NCBI RefSeq assembly: GCF_005280295.1
Contig: NZ_CP040020.1
Span: 1,488,001-1,552,000, forward strand
Origin: Brevibacterium sp. CS2
GTDB lineage: Bacteria; Actinomycetota; Actinomycetes; Actinomycetales; Brevibacteriaceae
Direction of reading: 5' to 3'
Length of the DNA: 64,000 nucleotides
Shown piece by piece: positions 54,802 through 63,433 of the stretch. Within the stretch, counting starts at the first letter, position 1. Each line of letters starts with the position of its first letter. The notes under the pieces are model-generated. The model was not told the DNA's origin. It saw only the letters and a list, made by a program, of their open reading frames with translations, and ran no database searches. The position numbers were made by a program, and so were the translations under genes.

Positions 54802-55815
54802 ATGAAAGCAGCAGTGGTCGAACAGTTCGGCGATTCCATCACCGTCGATGAGAACGTCGAGAAGCCCACGCCCGGCCGCGGCCAGGCCCTCGTCAAGCTC
54901 ATCGCCAGCGGCGTCTGCCACACCGACCTCCACGCCCTCCACGGCGACTGGCCGGTCAAGCCCGAACCGCCCTTCATCCCCGGCCACGAGGGCGTGGGAG
55001 TCGTCGAGGAGGTCGGCGAGGGCGTGACGTCCGTGGCGGTCGGCGACATGGTCGGCAACGCCTGGCTCGCCTCGGGCTGCGGGCAGTGCGAGTACTGCCG
55101 CACCGGCTGGGAGACCCTGTGCGAGCAGCAGACCAACGGCGGCTACTCCGTCGACGGCTCGTTCGGGGAGTACATGCTCGTCGACGCCGACTTCGCCGCG
55201 AAGATCCCCGAGGGCGCCGACCCGTACGAGGTGGCCCCGGTGCTGTGCGCGGGAGTCACCGTCTACAAGGGGCTCAAGCGGACCGAGGTGCGCCCCGGCC
55301 AGTGGGTCGTGATCTCCGGCATCGGCGGCCTGGGCCACATCGCGGTGCAGTACGCGGTCGCGATGGGCATGCGGGTCGTCGCGGTCGACGTCGCCGACGA
55401 CAAGCTCGCCCTCGCGGAGAAGCACGGCGCGGAGCTCACCGTCAACGCCTTCGCGGTCGACCCCGCGGAGGAGATCCAGGAGAAGACCGGGGGAGCGCAC
55501 GGCGTGCTCGTCACCGCCGTCCACCCGGCGGCGTTCCGCCAGGCGATCGACATGACGCGGCGCGGCGGCACGATCGTGTTCAACGGGCTGCCCCCGGGCG
55601 AGTTCCCGGCGCCGATCTTCGACATCGTCCTCAAGGGACTGACGATCCGCGGCTCGATCGTCGGCACCCGCCAGGACATGGACGAGGCGCTCGCCTTCTA
55701 CGCCGCCGGCAAGATCAAGCCGACGTACAGCAAGCGCCCGCTCGAGGACATCAACGCCGTCTTCGACGAGATGGAGCACGGCAAGATCGAGGGCCGCGTC
55801 GTCATCGAGTACTGA
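54802..55815 (+). CDS. adhP: Zinc-dependent alcohol dehydrogenase (AdhP type)
   Basis: 337 residues of the medium-chain dehydrogenase family. Catalytic zinc: Cys in ASGVCHTDLHA, His-Glu in PGHEGVG and the Cys in VLCAGVTVYKGL. Structural zinc lobe: GCGQCEYCRTGWETLC (four Cys). Rossmann motif GIGGLGHIAVQYA. Converts ethanol and NAD+ to acetaldehyde. GAGAAGG is 9 nt before the ATG at 54802, which gives the canonical MKAAVVE start; an ATG at 54793 would add MII. Confidence 0.95.
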   Translation: MKAAVVEQFGDSITVDENVEKPTPGRGQALVKLIASGVCHTDLHALHGDWPVKPEPPFIPGHEGVGVVEEVGEGVTSVAVGDMVGNAWLASGCGQCEYCRTGWETLCEQQTNGGYSVDGSFGEYMLVDADFAAKIPEGADPYEVAPVLCAGVTVYKGLKRTEVRPGQWVVISGIGGLGHIAVQYAVAMGMRVVAVDVADDKLALAEKHGAELTVNAFAVDPAEEIQEKTGGAHGVLVTAVHPAAFRQAIDMTRRGGTIVFNGLPPGEFPAPIFDIVLKGLTIRGSIVGTRQDMDEALAFYAAGKIKPTYSKRPLEDINAVFDEMEHGKIEGRVVIEY

Positions 55816-55866
55816 GGCGCACGTCCGGGGCAGGTGAGGAACGCACCGGACGCCCCGAGGATCGCC

Positions 55867-55922
55867 CAGGCGGCCGTCGGCCCGTGGAATCGCAGTCGAT
55901 TCCACGGGCCGACGGCCGCCTG
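55867..55922. terminator. Perfect 26-bp inverted repeat, bidirectional terminator
   Basis: Arms 55867-55892 and 55897-55922 are exactly complementary with a CAGT loop. It lies between the convergent adhP and acyl-CoA ligase genes and must block transcription from both sides. Confidence 0.9.
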
Positions 55923-55986
55923 CTGCATGCGCGTCGAGCGCGGCGGAGTCCGGCTCAGGCGCCTGACGGCTCAGGCGTCTGACTGC

Positions 55987-57522
55987 TCAGGCGTCGGAGG
56001 GGTGGGCGACCTCGTCACGGAGGCGGTGCTTGAGGAGCTTGCCGGACGGATTGCGCGGCAGCGCCTCGGTGACGATGACCTCGCGCGGGAGCTTGTACCG
56101 GGCGAGCTTGTCGGACAGGTGGTCGCGCAGCGTCTCGACGTCGAGCTCCGCGCCGTCCGCGGTCGTCACGACCGCCACCACCTGCTCGCCCCACTCCGGA
56201 TCCGGTCGGCCGACGACCGCGACGTCGACGACGTCCGGGTGCGCGATGATCGCCTCCTCGACCTCGAGCGAATAGACGTTCTCGCCGCCGACGATGATGA
56301 CGTCCTTCATCCGGTCGACGATGTAGAGGTAGCCGTCCTCGTCGATCCGGGCGACATCGCCCGAGCGGTACCAGTCGCCCTCGAACGCCGCCTCCGTCGC
56401 CGCGGGGTTGTCGAGGTAGCCGCGCATCCGGCAGTCCCCGGAGAACCAGATCTCCCCGGTCTCTCCCGGGCCCGCCTCGGTGCCGTCGGCCTTGACCACC
56501 CGCATCTCGTTGCCGACCATCGCCGCCCGGCCCACCGACCCGGCCTTGCGCACCTGGTCCTCGGGCGGGAGCAGGCACCCGGTGGGACCCATCTCGCTCA
56601 TCCCGAAGAGGTTGTAGAACTGATCGGTGCCGTAGGTGTCGATGAGCATCTTCGCCGTCTCCCGATCGATCGGTGCGCCGCCGTAGGTCCAGCGGCGGAC
56701 GGTGGAGAAGTCGTAGGAGGAGAAGTCGATGCCGAGCTTCTTCGCGGTGAGGATCGGGGCGACATAGGCGATCGTCGGTCCGAAGAAGGTGGTGATCCGC
56801 TCCGCGGCGAGGATCTTCATCGACTCCACCGGGTGGTACTCGCGCTGGAGGACGACCGTGCCGCCGACGAGCATCATCGGCATGAGGCTGATGTTGAGCG
56901 GTGCCGAGTGCCAGATCGGCATGCAGATGAGGAAGCGGTCATCGGCCCGGTAACCCATGTTGAGCGCGATGAGCATGGCGACCTGGGCGATGTTCCGGTG
57001 CGGATGGATGCAGCCCTTGGGGGCGCTCGTCGTGCCCGAGGTGTAGAGGACCTGGGCGACCGCCTCGTCGTCGAAGTCCGCGAGCTCCGCCGGGTCCGCA
57101 GGGGTCGCGGCGGCGAGCTGCGCGTCGAAGCTCTCCGGCTCCTCGGACTCAGTCGCGAGCCAGGGGATGTCCGGCGCCCCGGTGCGGGCGATCTCGGCGA
57201 GCTCCGCGCTGACGATGCCGAGCTTCGCCTTCGAGTGCCCGATCGTGTACGCGACCTCGGGCGGCTGCATCTTGTGATTCACCGGCACCACGGTGGCGCC
57301 GAGGTACCAGGCGCCGAAGGCGGCGTAGACGAACCCCGGCACGTTGAAGGTCATGATCCCGATGGTGTCCCCGGCCTCGATCCCGTTGGCGCGGAGCACG
57401 CTCGCCGCCCGCAGGGCGCGGTCGCGCAGGTCCCGATAGGCCACCCGCTCCGTGCCGTAGACGAGGGCCTCCTTGTCCGGATCGCGGCGGACGGAGGCGT
57501 CGAGCAGTGTGCTGAGCTTCAT
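55987..57522 (-). CDS. AMP-forming acyl-CoA ligase
   Basis: 511-residue ANL enzyme activating a carboxylic acid to its CoA thioester. Motifs: LYTSGTTSAPKGCIHPH (P-loop), YNLFGMSEMGPTG, DWYRSGDVARIDEDGYLYIVDR-type hinge region, and PRNPSGKLLKHRLRD (catalytic Lys). The full frame is intact, unlike the ligase at 43216-45086. AAGGAGA precedes the ATG. It is divergent from the TetR-acyl-CoA dehydrogenase pair, and the two units probably share one operator. Substrate unknown; medium/short fatty or aromatic acids are typical. Confidence 0.9.
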   Translation of the reverse strand: MKLSTLLDASVRRDPDKEALVYGTERVAYRDLRDRALRAASVLRANGIEAGDTIGIMTFNVPGFVYAAFGAWYLGATVVPVNHKMQPPEVAYTIGHSKAKLGIVSAELAEIARTGAPDIPWLATESEEPESFDAQLAAATPADPAELADFDDEAVAQVLYTSGTTSAPKGCIHPHRNIAQVAMLIALNMGYRADDRFLICMPIWHSAPLNISLMPMMLVGGTVVLQREYHPVESMKILAAERITTFFGPTIAYVAPILTAKKLGIDFSSYDFSTVRRWTYGGAPIDRETAKMLIDTYGTDQFYNLFGMSEMGPTGCLLPPEDQVRKAGSVGRAAMVGNEMRVVKADGTEAGPGETGEIWFSGDCRMRGYLDNPAATEAAFEGDWYRSGDVARIDEDGYLYIVDRMKDVIIVGGENVYSLEVEEAIIAHPDVVDVAVVGRPDPEWGEQVVAVVTTADGAELDVETLRDHLSDKLARYKLPREVIVTEALPRNPSGKLLKHRLRDEVAHPSDA

Positions 57523-57555
57523 TGCTTCTCCTTGTGATCGGTGCCACACTGCAAA

Positions 57556-57575
57556 TATTGAACCACGATTCAGTT
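57556..57575. promoter_or_regulatory. Possible TetR operator in the divergent ligase/TetR promoter
   Basis: TGAA (57559-57562) and TTCA (57569-57572) form a short dyad in an AT-richer patch of the 72-bp space between the ligase and TetR starts. Position suits a repressor controlling both units; the dyad is short. Confidence 0.35.
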
Positions 57576-57594
57576 CTTGCCGGAAGGGGGCCGG

Positions 57595-58215
57595 GTGTAC
57601 CGGGAGACGACGCGGACGCGGGCCAACGCCGCCGCACGTCGTGCCCGGATCCGGCGAGCCGCACGCCATCTCGTGGCCGAGGGCGGATTCGGTGCGGCGA
57701 GCGTCGCCGAGGTCGCCCGCCGGGCCGGGTGCAGCACCGGGCTCGTCTACTCCTACTTCCGCAACCGCGATTCGCTCCTCGCCGCGGTGTTCGCCGAGGC
57801 CGCCGAGCACGAGCTCGAGGCCGTCGCCCGGGGGATCGCGGACGCCCGCACCCCGGAGGAGTGCGCCGGCGCGGTGGTCCGCGTGTTCATCGAGCGCGCC
57901 GTGGCCGGCCGCCGCCTCGCCCATGCCCTGCTCATCGAGCCCGTTCCGGAGGCGGTGCAGCGCGAGCGCCTGCGGCTGCGCCGGTCCTATGCCGAGCTCA
58001 TCGCCGCCGGGCTGTCCCGGACGAGTGCCGGCGCGGGCCGAACGCCGATCGCCGGGCCGGACGCGGTGATCGCCGCGCGGGCGCTCGTCGGCACGATCTC
58101 CGAGAACCTCATCGACGTCCTCGACGACGCGCTGCCGAGCCCCGAGCCGCCGGCCGTCGACCACCTCGTCCGCGCGATCACCCGCCACTCCCGCCGAGCC
58201 CTAGGAGCGCCATGA
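57595..58215 (+). CDS. TetR family transcriptional regulator
   Basis: 206 residues. N-terminal helix-turn-helix: RRARIRRAARHLVAEGGFGA, SVAEVARRAGCSTGLVYSYF and RNRDSLLAAVFAEA, the standard TetR layout. The C-terminal ligand domain is unassigned. GTG 57595 follows a GGGGG ribosome site and is preferred over the upstream TTG. Its stop overlaps the dehydrogenase ATG, and it is divergent from an acyl-CoA ligase, so an acyl-CoA ligand is likely. Confidence 0.88.
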   Translation: MYRETTRTRANAAARRARIRRAARHLVAEGGFGAASVAEVARRAGCSTGLVYSYFRNRDSLLAAVFAEAAEHELEAVARGIADARTPEECAGAVVRVFIERAVAGRRLAHALLIEPVPEAVQRERLRLRRSYAELIAAGLSRTSAGAGRTPIAGPDAVIAARALVGTISENLIDVLDDALPSPEPPAVDHLVRAITRHSRRALGAP

Positions 58216-59894
58216 CCGTCACACACACCGTCCTCAACCAGTCCGCGCCCCGCACGGACGTCGACGAGTTCGCCCTCGACACCGCGCTGCAGGAGGCGGT
58301 GGCCCGGTACGCGCCGCAGGCGGACACGGAGGAACTCGGCCGGATCGGACGCGTCGTCGGCAGCGCCGGGTTCCAGGACGACGCACGCCTGGCGAACGAG
58401 CACACGCCCCGGCTCCACACCCACGACCGCTGGGGCCACCGGGTCGATGACATCGAGTTCCACCCCGCCTACCACCGGATCATCGACGAGTCCCTGCAGG
58501 CGGGCACCCACGCGCTCGCCTGGACGCAGGGCGGAGCCGGGGCCGAGGCGGAGCGCGCCGCCCGCTTCATGCTGTTCTCCCAGGTGGAGCCGGGGCACGC
58601 GTGCCCGGTGTCGATGACACACGCCGTCGTCCCCTCGCTGCGCGCCGACCCCGCGCTCGCGGAGTTCTGGGTGCCCCGGGCGACGGCCGCCGCCTACGAC
58701 CCGCGCCACATCGACCCGGCGGAGAAGTCCGCGGTGACCTTCGGGATGGCGATGACGGAGAAGCAGGGCGGGTCCGATGTCCGCGCGAACACCACCACCG
58801 CGGTCCCGGACGGGGACGACCACCTCATCACCGGGCACAAGTGGTTCTGCTCCGCGCCCCAGTCCGACGCGTTCCTCGTCCTCGCCCAGCTGCCCGAGGG
58901 GCTCAGCTGCTTCGTCGTGCCCCGCGTGCTGCCCGGCGGCGAGCTCAACCCCTTCCGCATCCAGCGCCTCAAGGACAAGCTCGGCAACCGGTCCAACGCG
59001 TCCTCCGAGGTCGAGTTCGACGGCACCCGGGGCCGCTTGCTCGGCGAGCCCGGGCGCGGGGTGCGCACGATCATCGAGATGGTGTCGCGCACCCGGCTCG
59101 ACTGCATCCTCGGCTCCGCGGCCGGCATGCGGCAGGGCGTCGCGGAGGCGGTCTGGCACGCCCGGCACCGCGCGGCGTTCGGCGCGACCCTCATCGATCA
59201 GCCGCTCATGCGCGCGGTCCTCGCCGACCTCCAGCTCGAGGCCGAGGCGGCGACCTGGACGGCGCTCCACATCGCCGGGGCGCACGATGCGGACGACGCC
59301 GCGGCGGGGGCGGATCCGGGGCGGTCGGCGGGATCCGAGCGCGCCGACTTCCGACGGCTCGCCACCGCGGTCGCGAAGTACTGGGTGTGCAAGCGCGGCC
59401 CGGAGCACGCCTACGAGGCGCTCGAGTGCCTGGGCGGCAACGGCTACACCGAGGCGTTCCCGCTCGCCCGACGCTACCGGGAGCAGCCGGTGATGGCGGT
59501 CTGGGAGGGGTCCGGCAACGTCATCGTCCTCGACGTGCTCCGCGCGCTCGCCCGGGAGCCGCACTCGGCGAAGGCATTCCTCGGCTTCCTCGAGACCGGC
59601 CTCGGCCGCCTGCTGGAGTACGACCGCGCCTACGAGGCGCTCGCCGGCGCGCTGCAGTCGGCGCTCACCGCGGTGTCCGGCGGCGACGCCGCGGCCCTCG
59701 CTGGGGTGCAGGGCGGCGGCAGGGTGCTCGTCGAGCAGATGGCGCTGCTCCTCCAGGCTGCGATCCTCCTCGGATCCGCGCCCGAGGCGGTGGCGACGAG
59801 CTTCGTCGCCGCCCGCCTCGGGGCCGATCGCGGGCGCGAGTACGGCGCACTGCCCGCCGGGGTCGACATCGACCTCCTCGTCGAGCGGGCGTAG
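58212..59894 (+). CDS. AidB-type acyl-CoA dehydrogenase
   Basis: 560 residues. Flavin-binding region MTEKQGGSDVRANTT and HKWFCSAP, C-terminal GGNGYTEAFPLARRYREQPVMAVWEGSGN with the Arg and the Trp-Glu-Gly pattern of AidB. N-terminal extension (residues 1-100) as in AidB, which has extra domains compared with fatty-acid ACADs. FAD-dependent; the E. coli homologue is linked to alkylation response, but actinobacterial ones sit in acyl-CoA pathways, as here with a ligase and TetR. AGGAG is 4 nt before the ATG, with ATGA overlap. Confidence 0.9.
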   Translation: MTVTHTVLNQSAPRTDVDEFALDTALQEAVARYAPQADTEELGRIGRVVGSAGFQDDARLANEHTPRLHTHDRWGHRVDDIEFHPAYHRIIDESLQAGTHALAWTQGGAGAEAERAARFMLFSQVEPGHACPVSMTHAVVPSLRADPALAEFWVPRATAAAYDPRHIDPAEKSAVTFGMAMTEKQGGSDVRANTTTAVPDGDDHLITGHKWFCSAPQSDAFLVLAQLPEGLSCFVVPRVLPGGELNPFRIQRLKDKLGNRSNASSEVEFDGTRGRLLGEPGRGVRTIIEMVSRTRLDCILGSAAGMRQGVAEAVWHARHRAAFGATLIDQPLMRAVLADLQLEAEAATWTALHIAGAHDADDAAAGADPGRSAGSERADFRRLATAVAKYWVCKRGPEHAYEALECLGGNGYTEAFPLARRYREQPVMAVWEGSGNVIVLDVLRALAREPHSAKAFLGFLETGLGRLLEYDRAYEALAGALQSALTAVSGGDAAALAGVQGGGRVLVEQMALLLQAAILLGSAPEAVATSFVAARLGADRGREYGALPAGVDIDLLVERA

Positions 59895-60059
59895 GGAGCG
59901 ATGCGGGTCCCGGGACGGCCGGCCGGGAACCGGGGCGCCGCACCCGAGGGACGGCACCCGAGGCGCGGAGCCGCGCCCGGGGAGCTGCACCCGGGGAGCG
60001 GCCGGCCGGGACCCGAGGCGCCGAACCCGAGGCGCAGCCGGCCGGGACCTCGCGGGAGC

Positions 60060-61505
60060 TCAGGAGCGCGAGCCCGACAGGGCCGGGGTGCGCGCCGGAT
60101 CCGCTTCTGCGGCCCCCGTGTTCGCCTCGGCTGCCGCGGCCGACCGGTCGCCGAAGGCGCCGCGGTAGCGGGCGGCCGGGTGGCGGTCGGGGAGCCGGTC
60201 GTGGCCGAAGATCCGGCCGCGCAGCGTCGTCGCCTCGCCGTAGGAGGTCTTCGCCAGGCCGCGCTCCTGCAGGGTCGGCAGCAGGTGGTCGATGAAGTCG
60301 GTGTACGACTCCGGCAGGCGCCAGTTGACGACGTTGATGCCATCGACCCCCGCCCGCTGCCACTCGGCGAGCCGGTCGGCGATCTGCTCCGGGGTGCCGA
60401 CGAGCGACTGGCCGATCATCCGGTTCCGGGCGAGGTCCCCGAGCACCGGCTCGCGGCCCGGGGTCGCCGCCCGCAGCCACTCGACGTGCCCGCGGCCGCC
60501 GTTGTTCGGGATGTCCTTGAGCGGGGTGTCGGCCGGCAGTCGCGTGCCGTCGGGCAGGATGCCGATCGAGGCGTGAGTCGCGTACCCGGTGTCGGAGGCG
60601 TAGTCGAGGAGGTCGCGGTTCTTCGCCTGCGCCTCGGCCTCGGTGCTGCCGATGACGAAGCTCATGCCCTGGAAGAACCGGATGTCGTCGCCGTGCCGGC
60701 CGTTCGCCACCGCCTGCTCGCGCGCCCCGTCGATGTGCTGCCGGGCGACGTCCGGGTTCGGGGTGGCGATGAACACCGCCTCCGCGTGCCGGGCGGCGAA
60801 CGTGATGCCGCGCGGGGAGCCGCCGGCCTGGAACAGCAGCGGCGTGCGCTGCGGGCTCGGCGCCGGTAGGTGCGGGCCCTCGACCCGGTAGCGCTCGCCG
60901 ACGTGGTGGATCTTGTGGATCCGGGCGGGGTCGGCGAACCGGCTGCCGGCCCGATCCTTGAGCAGCGCGCCCTCGTCCCAGGACCCCTCCCACAGCTTGT
61001 AGACGACGTCGACGTACTCGTCGGCCCAGTCGTAGCGGGCGTCGTGCTCGACGAGGCCGGGCAGCCCGAAGTTCCGGGCGGCGTTCTCCTGCGTCGAGGT
61101 CACGATGTTCCACGCGATGCGGCCCTTCGACAGGTGGTCGAGGGTGGAGATCTGGCGGGCGAAGTTGAACGGCGGGTTCTGCATGACGTTCGAGGTCGTC
61201 GCCAGCCCGATGTGCTCCGTCACCGCGGCGAGCGCGCCGAGCAGCACGGTCGGGTCGTTGCTCGGGATCTGCAGCCCCTCGTGGACGTTGTCGACGTAGG
61301 AGCCGTCGGCCGGCCCGTAGAGTCCGGACACGTCGGCGAAGAACATCGCGTCGAACAGTCCGCGCTCGAGCGTGCGTGCGAGGTCGAGCCACAGGTCGAG
61401 GCCCTGGTACTCGACCTGGCCGGCGTCCGGGTGGCGCCACTGGCCGTGCTGGATGTGGGACGGGGTGTTCATGAGGAAAGCGTTGAAGAGCAGCGGGCGG
61501 GTCAT
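60060..61505 (-). CDS. LLM-class flavin-dependent monooxygenase (NtaA/SnaA/DszA type)
   Basis: 481 residues, FMNH2-dependent TIM-barrel monooxygenase of the nitrilotriacetate/pristinamycin/dibenzothiophene-sulfone subgroup: N-terminus LLFNAFLMNTPSHIQHGQWR, SNDPTVLLGALAAVTEHIGL, TLDHLSKGRIAWNIVTSTQ, and AGGSPRGITFAARHAEAVFIA. A reductase partner is not encoded nearby. GGAGA lies 5 nt before the ATG; its stop side is free, its start overlaps the ABC ATPase stop (ATGA). Co-transcribed with an ABC importer, it probably attacks an imported sulfur- or nitrogen-containing compound. Confidence 0.9.
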   Translation of the reverse strand: MTRPLLFNAFLMNTPSHIQHGQWRHPDAGQVEYQGLDLWLDLARTLERGLFDAMFFADVSGLYGPADGSYVDNVHEGLQIPSNDPTVLLGALAAVTEHIGLATTSNVMQNPPFNFARQISTLDHLSKGRIAWNIVTSTQENAARNFGLPGLVEHDARYDWADEYVDVVYKLWEGSWDEGALLKDRAGSRFADPARIHKIHHVGERYRVEGPHLPAPSPQRTPLLFQAGGSPRGITFAARHAEAVFIATPNPDVARQHIDGAREQAVANGRHGDDIRFFQGMSFVIGSTEAEAQAKNRDLLDYASDTGYATHASIGILPDGTRLPADTPLKDIPNNGGRGHVEWLRAATPGREPVLGDLARNRMIGQSLVGTPEQIADRLAEWQRAGVDGINVVNWRLPESYTDFIDHLLPTLQERGLAKTSYGEATTLRGRIFGHDRLPDRHPAARYRGAFGDRSAAAAEANTGAAEADPARTPALSGSRS

Positions 61506-63313
61506 GGTGATCTCCTCGGTTCAGGTGTCGGGTTCGTTCTCGTGGTCAGGGTCGGGCGTGGTCGGAGGCGGGCACCGGCGGATCGTCGGGTATCTCCGGC
61601 GAGGGAGCGGGCGGTGGCGGTGGCCGCCGCCCGGTCGAGCGTGGTGAGCGAGTCGACGAGCGTGCGGGTGTAGGGGTGGGCGGGGGCATCGAAGATCGCG
61701 CTCGGGCTGCCGGACTCCACGACCCGCCCGTCCTTCATCACGAGCACCCGGTCGCTCAGATGGCTGATGACGCCGAGGTCGTGGGAGATGAAGAGGACGC
61801 TCGTCCCCAGATCCCGCCGCAGGTCGGCGAGCAGGTCGAGGATCTGCGCCTGGACGGACACGTCGAGGGCGGACACCGCCTCGTCGAGCACGAGGACGTC
61901 CGGTTCCGGGGCGAGCGCCCGGGCGATCGCGACGCGCTGCCGCTGCCCGCCGGACATCGTCGCCGGGTTCCGGCCGGCGACCTCGGGACCGAGTCCGACG
62001 AGCGCGAGGAGGCGGTGCACGTCGCCTCGGCCGCCCGGCAGCGCGTCGCGGATGACGCGCTCGACCGTGAAGCGGGGGTCGAAGGAGCTCAGCGGATCCT
62101 GGTGCACCACGGAGATCCGGGTGCGCAGGGCCCGGCGGTGCCGTTCGGACAGCGCCGACCACGGGTGCCCGAGGAGGATGACCTCGCCGGAGTCCGCGGT
62201 CTCGAGCCCGAGGGCGATGCGGGCGGTCGTCGACTTGCCGGAGCCCGATTCGCCGACGATGCCGAGGACCTCGCCGCGTCGGAGGCGGAACGACACGCCG
62301 TCGACGGCCCGCTGGGACGTCCCCCCGCGGCGGGGGAACACCCGGACGAGGTCGCGCACCTCGAGCACGACCTCCGTCGCCCGTTCCGCGGCGATCGCAG
62401 GGAGTGCCGCGGAGAGCTCCGGAACGGCCGGCACCGGGGCGGCCGGGCGGGCGTCAGGTGCACCGGATGCGCCGCCCGCACTCCCGGTGCCGCGTACTGC
62501 GACGGCAGGCGGGGCGGCCTCCGGGCCGCTCAGCCGCCGGCCGCGGGTGGCGGCGCTCGGCACCGCGCGGATGAGGGCCCGGGTGTACGGGTGCGCCGGG
62601 TCGGCGAGCACCCGGGCAACCGGTCCCTGCTCGACGACATGTCCGCCGCGCATGACGAGCACCTCGTCGGCGAGGTGGGCGACGACCGACAGGTCGTGGC
62701 TGATGAGGACGAGCGACCGACCGGCGGCCTTCATCTGCTCGAACACGCCGAGGACCTGCGCCTGGACGGTGACGTCGAGGGCGGTGGTGGGTTCGTCGGC
62801 GATGAGCACCTGCGGGCCGAGCGCGATCGCGGAGGCGATGAGCGCGCGCTGCCGGAGTCCGCCGGACAGCTCCCCGGGACGCTGCCGGGCGCGGACCTCC
62901 GGCTCGGGCACACCGGCGGCGGCGAGGAGCTCGACGACGCGACGACGGCGCGCGGACCGCGGGCCGGTGCCGTGGAGCCGGAGCGCCTCGGCGATCTCGG
63001 ACCCCACGGGTCGCAGCGGATCGAGCGAGACGAGAGCGTCCTGGAGGACGAAGCCGATCTGCGCGCCGCGGATCCGGCGCCAGTCCCGTTCGCCCCGGGT
63101 GAGCAGGTCGTCGGAGCCGAGCCGCAGGGCGTCGGCGCGGACCTCGGCGCCGCGGCCGGGCAGGCCGACGAGCGTCCGGGCGGTGACGCTCTTCCCCGAC
63201 CCCGATTCGCCGACGATCGCGACGCAGCGGCCGGGGTGGAGGTCGAAGGACAGCCCGTGGACGATCTCCCGGAGCCCGCCGTCGCGGCGGAATCCGACGT
63301 GGAGGTTCCTCAC
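61502..63313 (-). CDS. Fused dual ATPase of an oligopeptide/nickel-type ABC importer; N-terminus probably frameshifted
   Basis: 603 residues with two complete ABC modules (DppD- and DppF-like). Each has Walker A GESGSGKS, a signature (LSGGLRQRALIA; MSGGQRQRVAIA), Walker B (VLIADEPTTALD; VLVLDEAVSALD) and the SHDLSVV/SHDLGVI switch. The C-terminal HPYTRALI/HPYTRTLV tails are those of peptide importers. GTG 63313 is the first start in this frame, but a better one exists at ATG 63432 (AGGAGA, overlapping the permease end). That frame (MTSEILAPARPGHAAL) stops at 63310. One extra base near 63346-63352 would join them into about 643 residues. Confidence 0.85.
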   Translation of the reverse strand: MRNLHVGFRRDGGLREIVHGLSFDLHPGRCVAIVGESGSGKSVTARTLVGLPGRGAEVRADALRLGSDDLLTRGERDWRRIRGAQIGFVLQDALVSLDPLRPVGSEIAEALRLHGTGPRSARRRRVVELLAAAGVPEPEVRARQRPGELSGGLRQRALIASAIALGPQVLIADEPTTALDVTVQAQVLGVFEQMKAAGRSLVLISHDLSVVAHLADEVLVMRGGHVVEQGPVARVLADPAHPYTRALIRAVPSAATRGRRLSGPEAAPPAVAVRGTGSAGGASGAPDARPAAPVPAVPELSAALPAIAAERATEVVLEVRDLVRVFPRRGGTSQRAVDGVSFRLRRGEVLGIVGESGSGKSTTARIALGLETADSGEVILLGHPWSALSERHRRALRTRISVVHQDPLSSFDPRFTVERVIRDALPGGRGDVHRLLALVGLGPEVAGRNPATMSGGQRQRVAIARALAPEPDVLVLDEAVSALDVSVQAQILDLLADLRRDLGTSVLFISHDLGVISHLSDRVLVMKDGRVVESGSPSAIFDAPAHPYTRTLVDSLTTLDRAAATATARSLAGDTRRSAGARLRPRPTLTTRTNPTPEPRRSP

Positions 63314-63433
63314 CCGCAGCCGCGGCTCGGTGGCGGCCGGGGAGGCGGGCCCGCCGGGAGCGCGTCCGCAACGGGAGGCGTCGGGAGGGCGGCGTGGCCC
63401 GGGCGGGCGGGTGCGAGGATCTCGGAGGTCATG

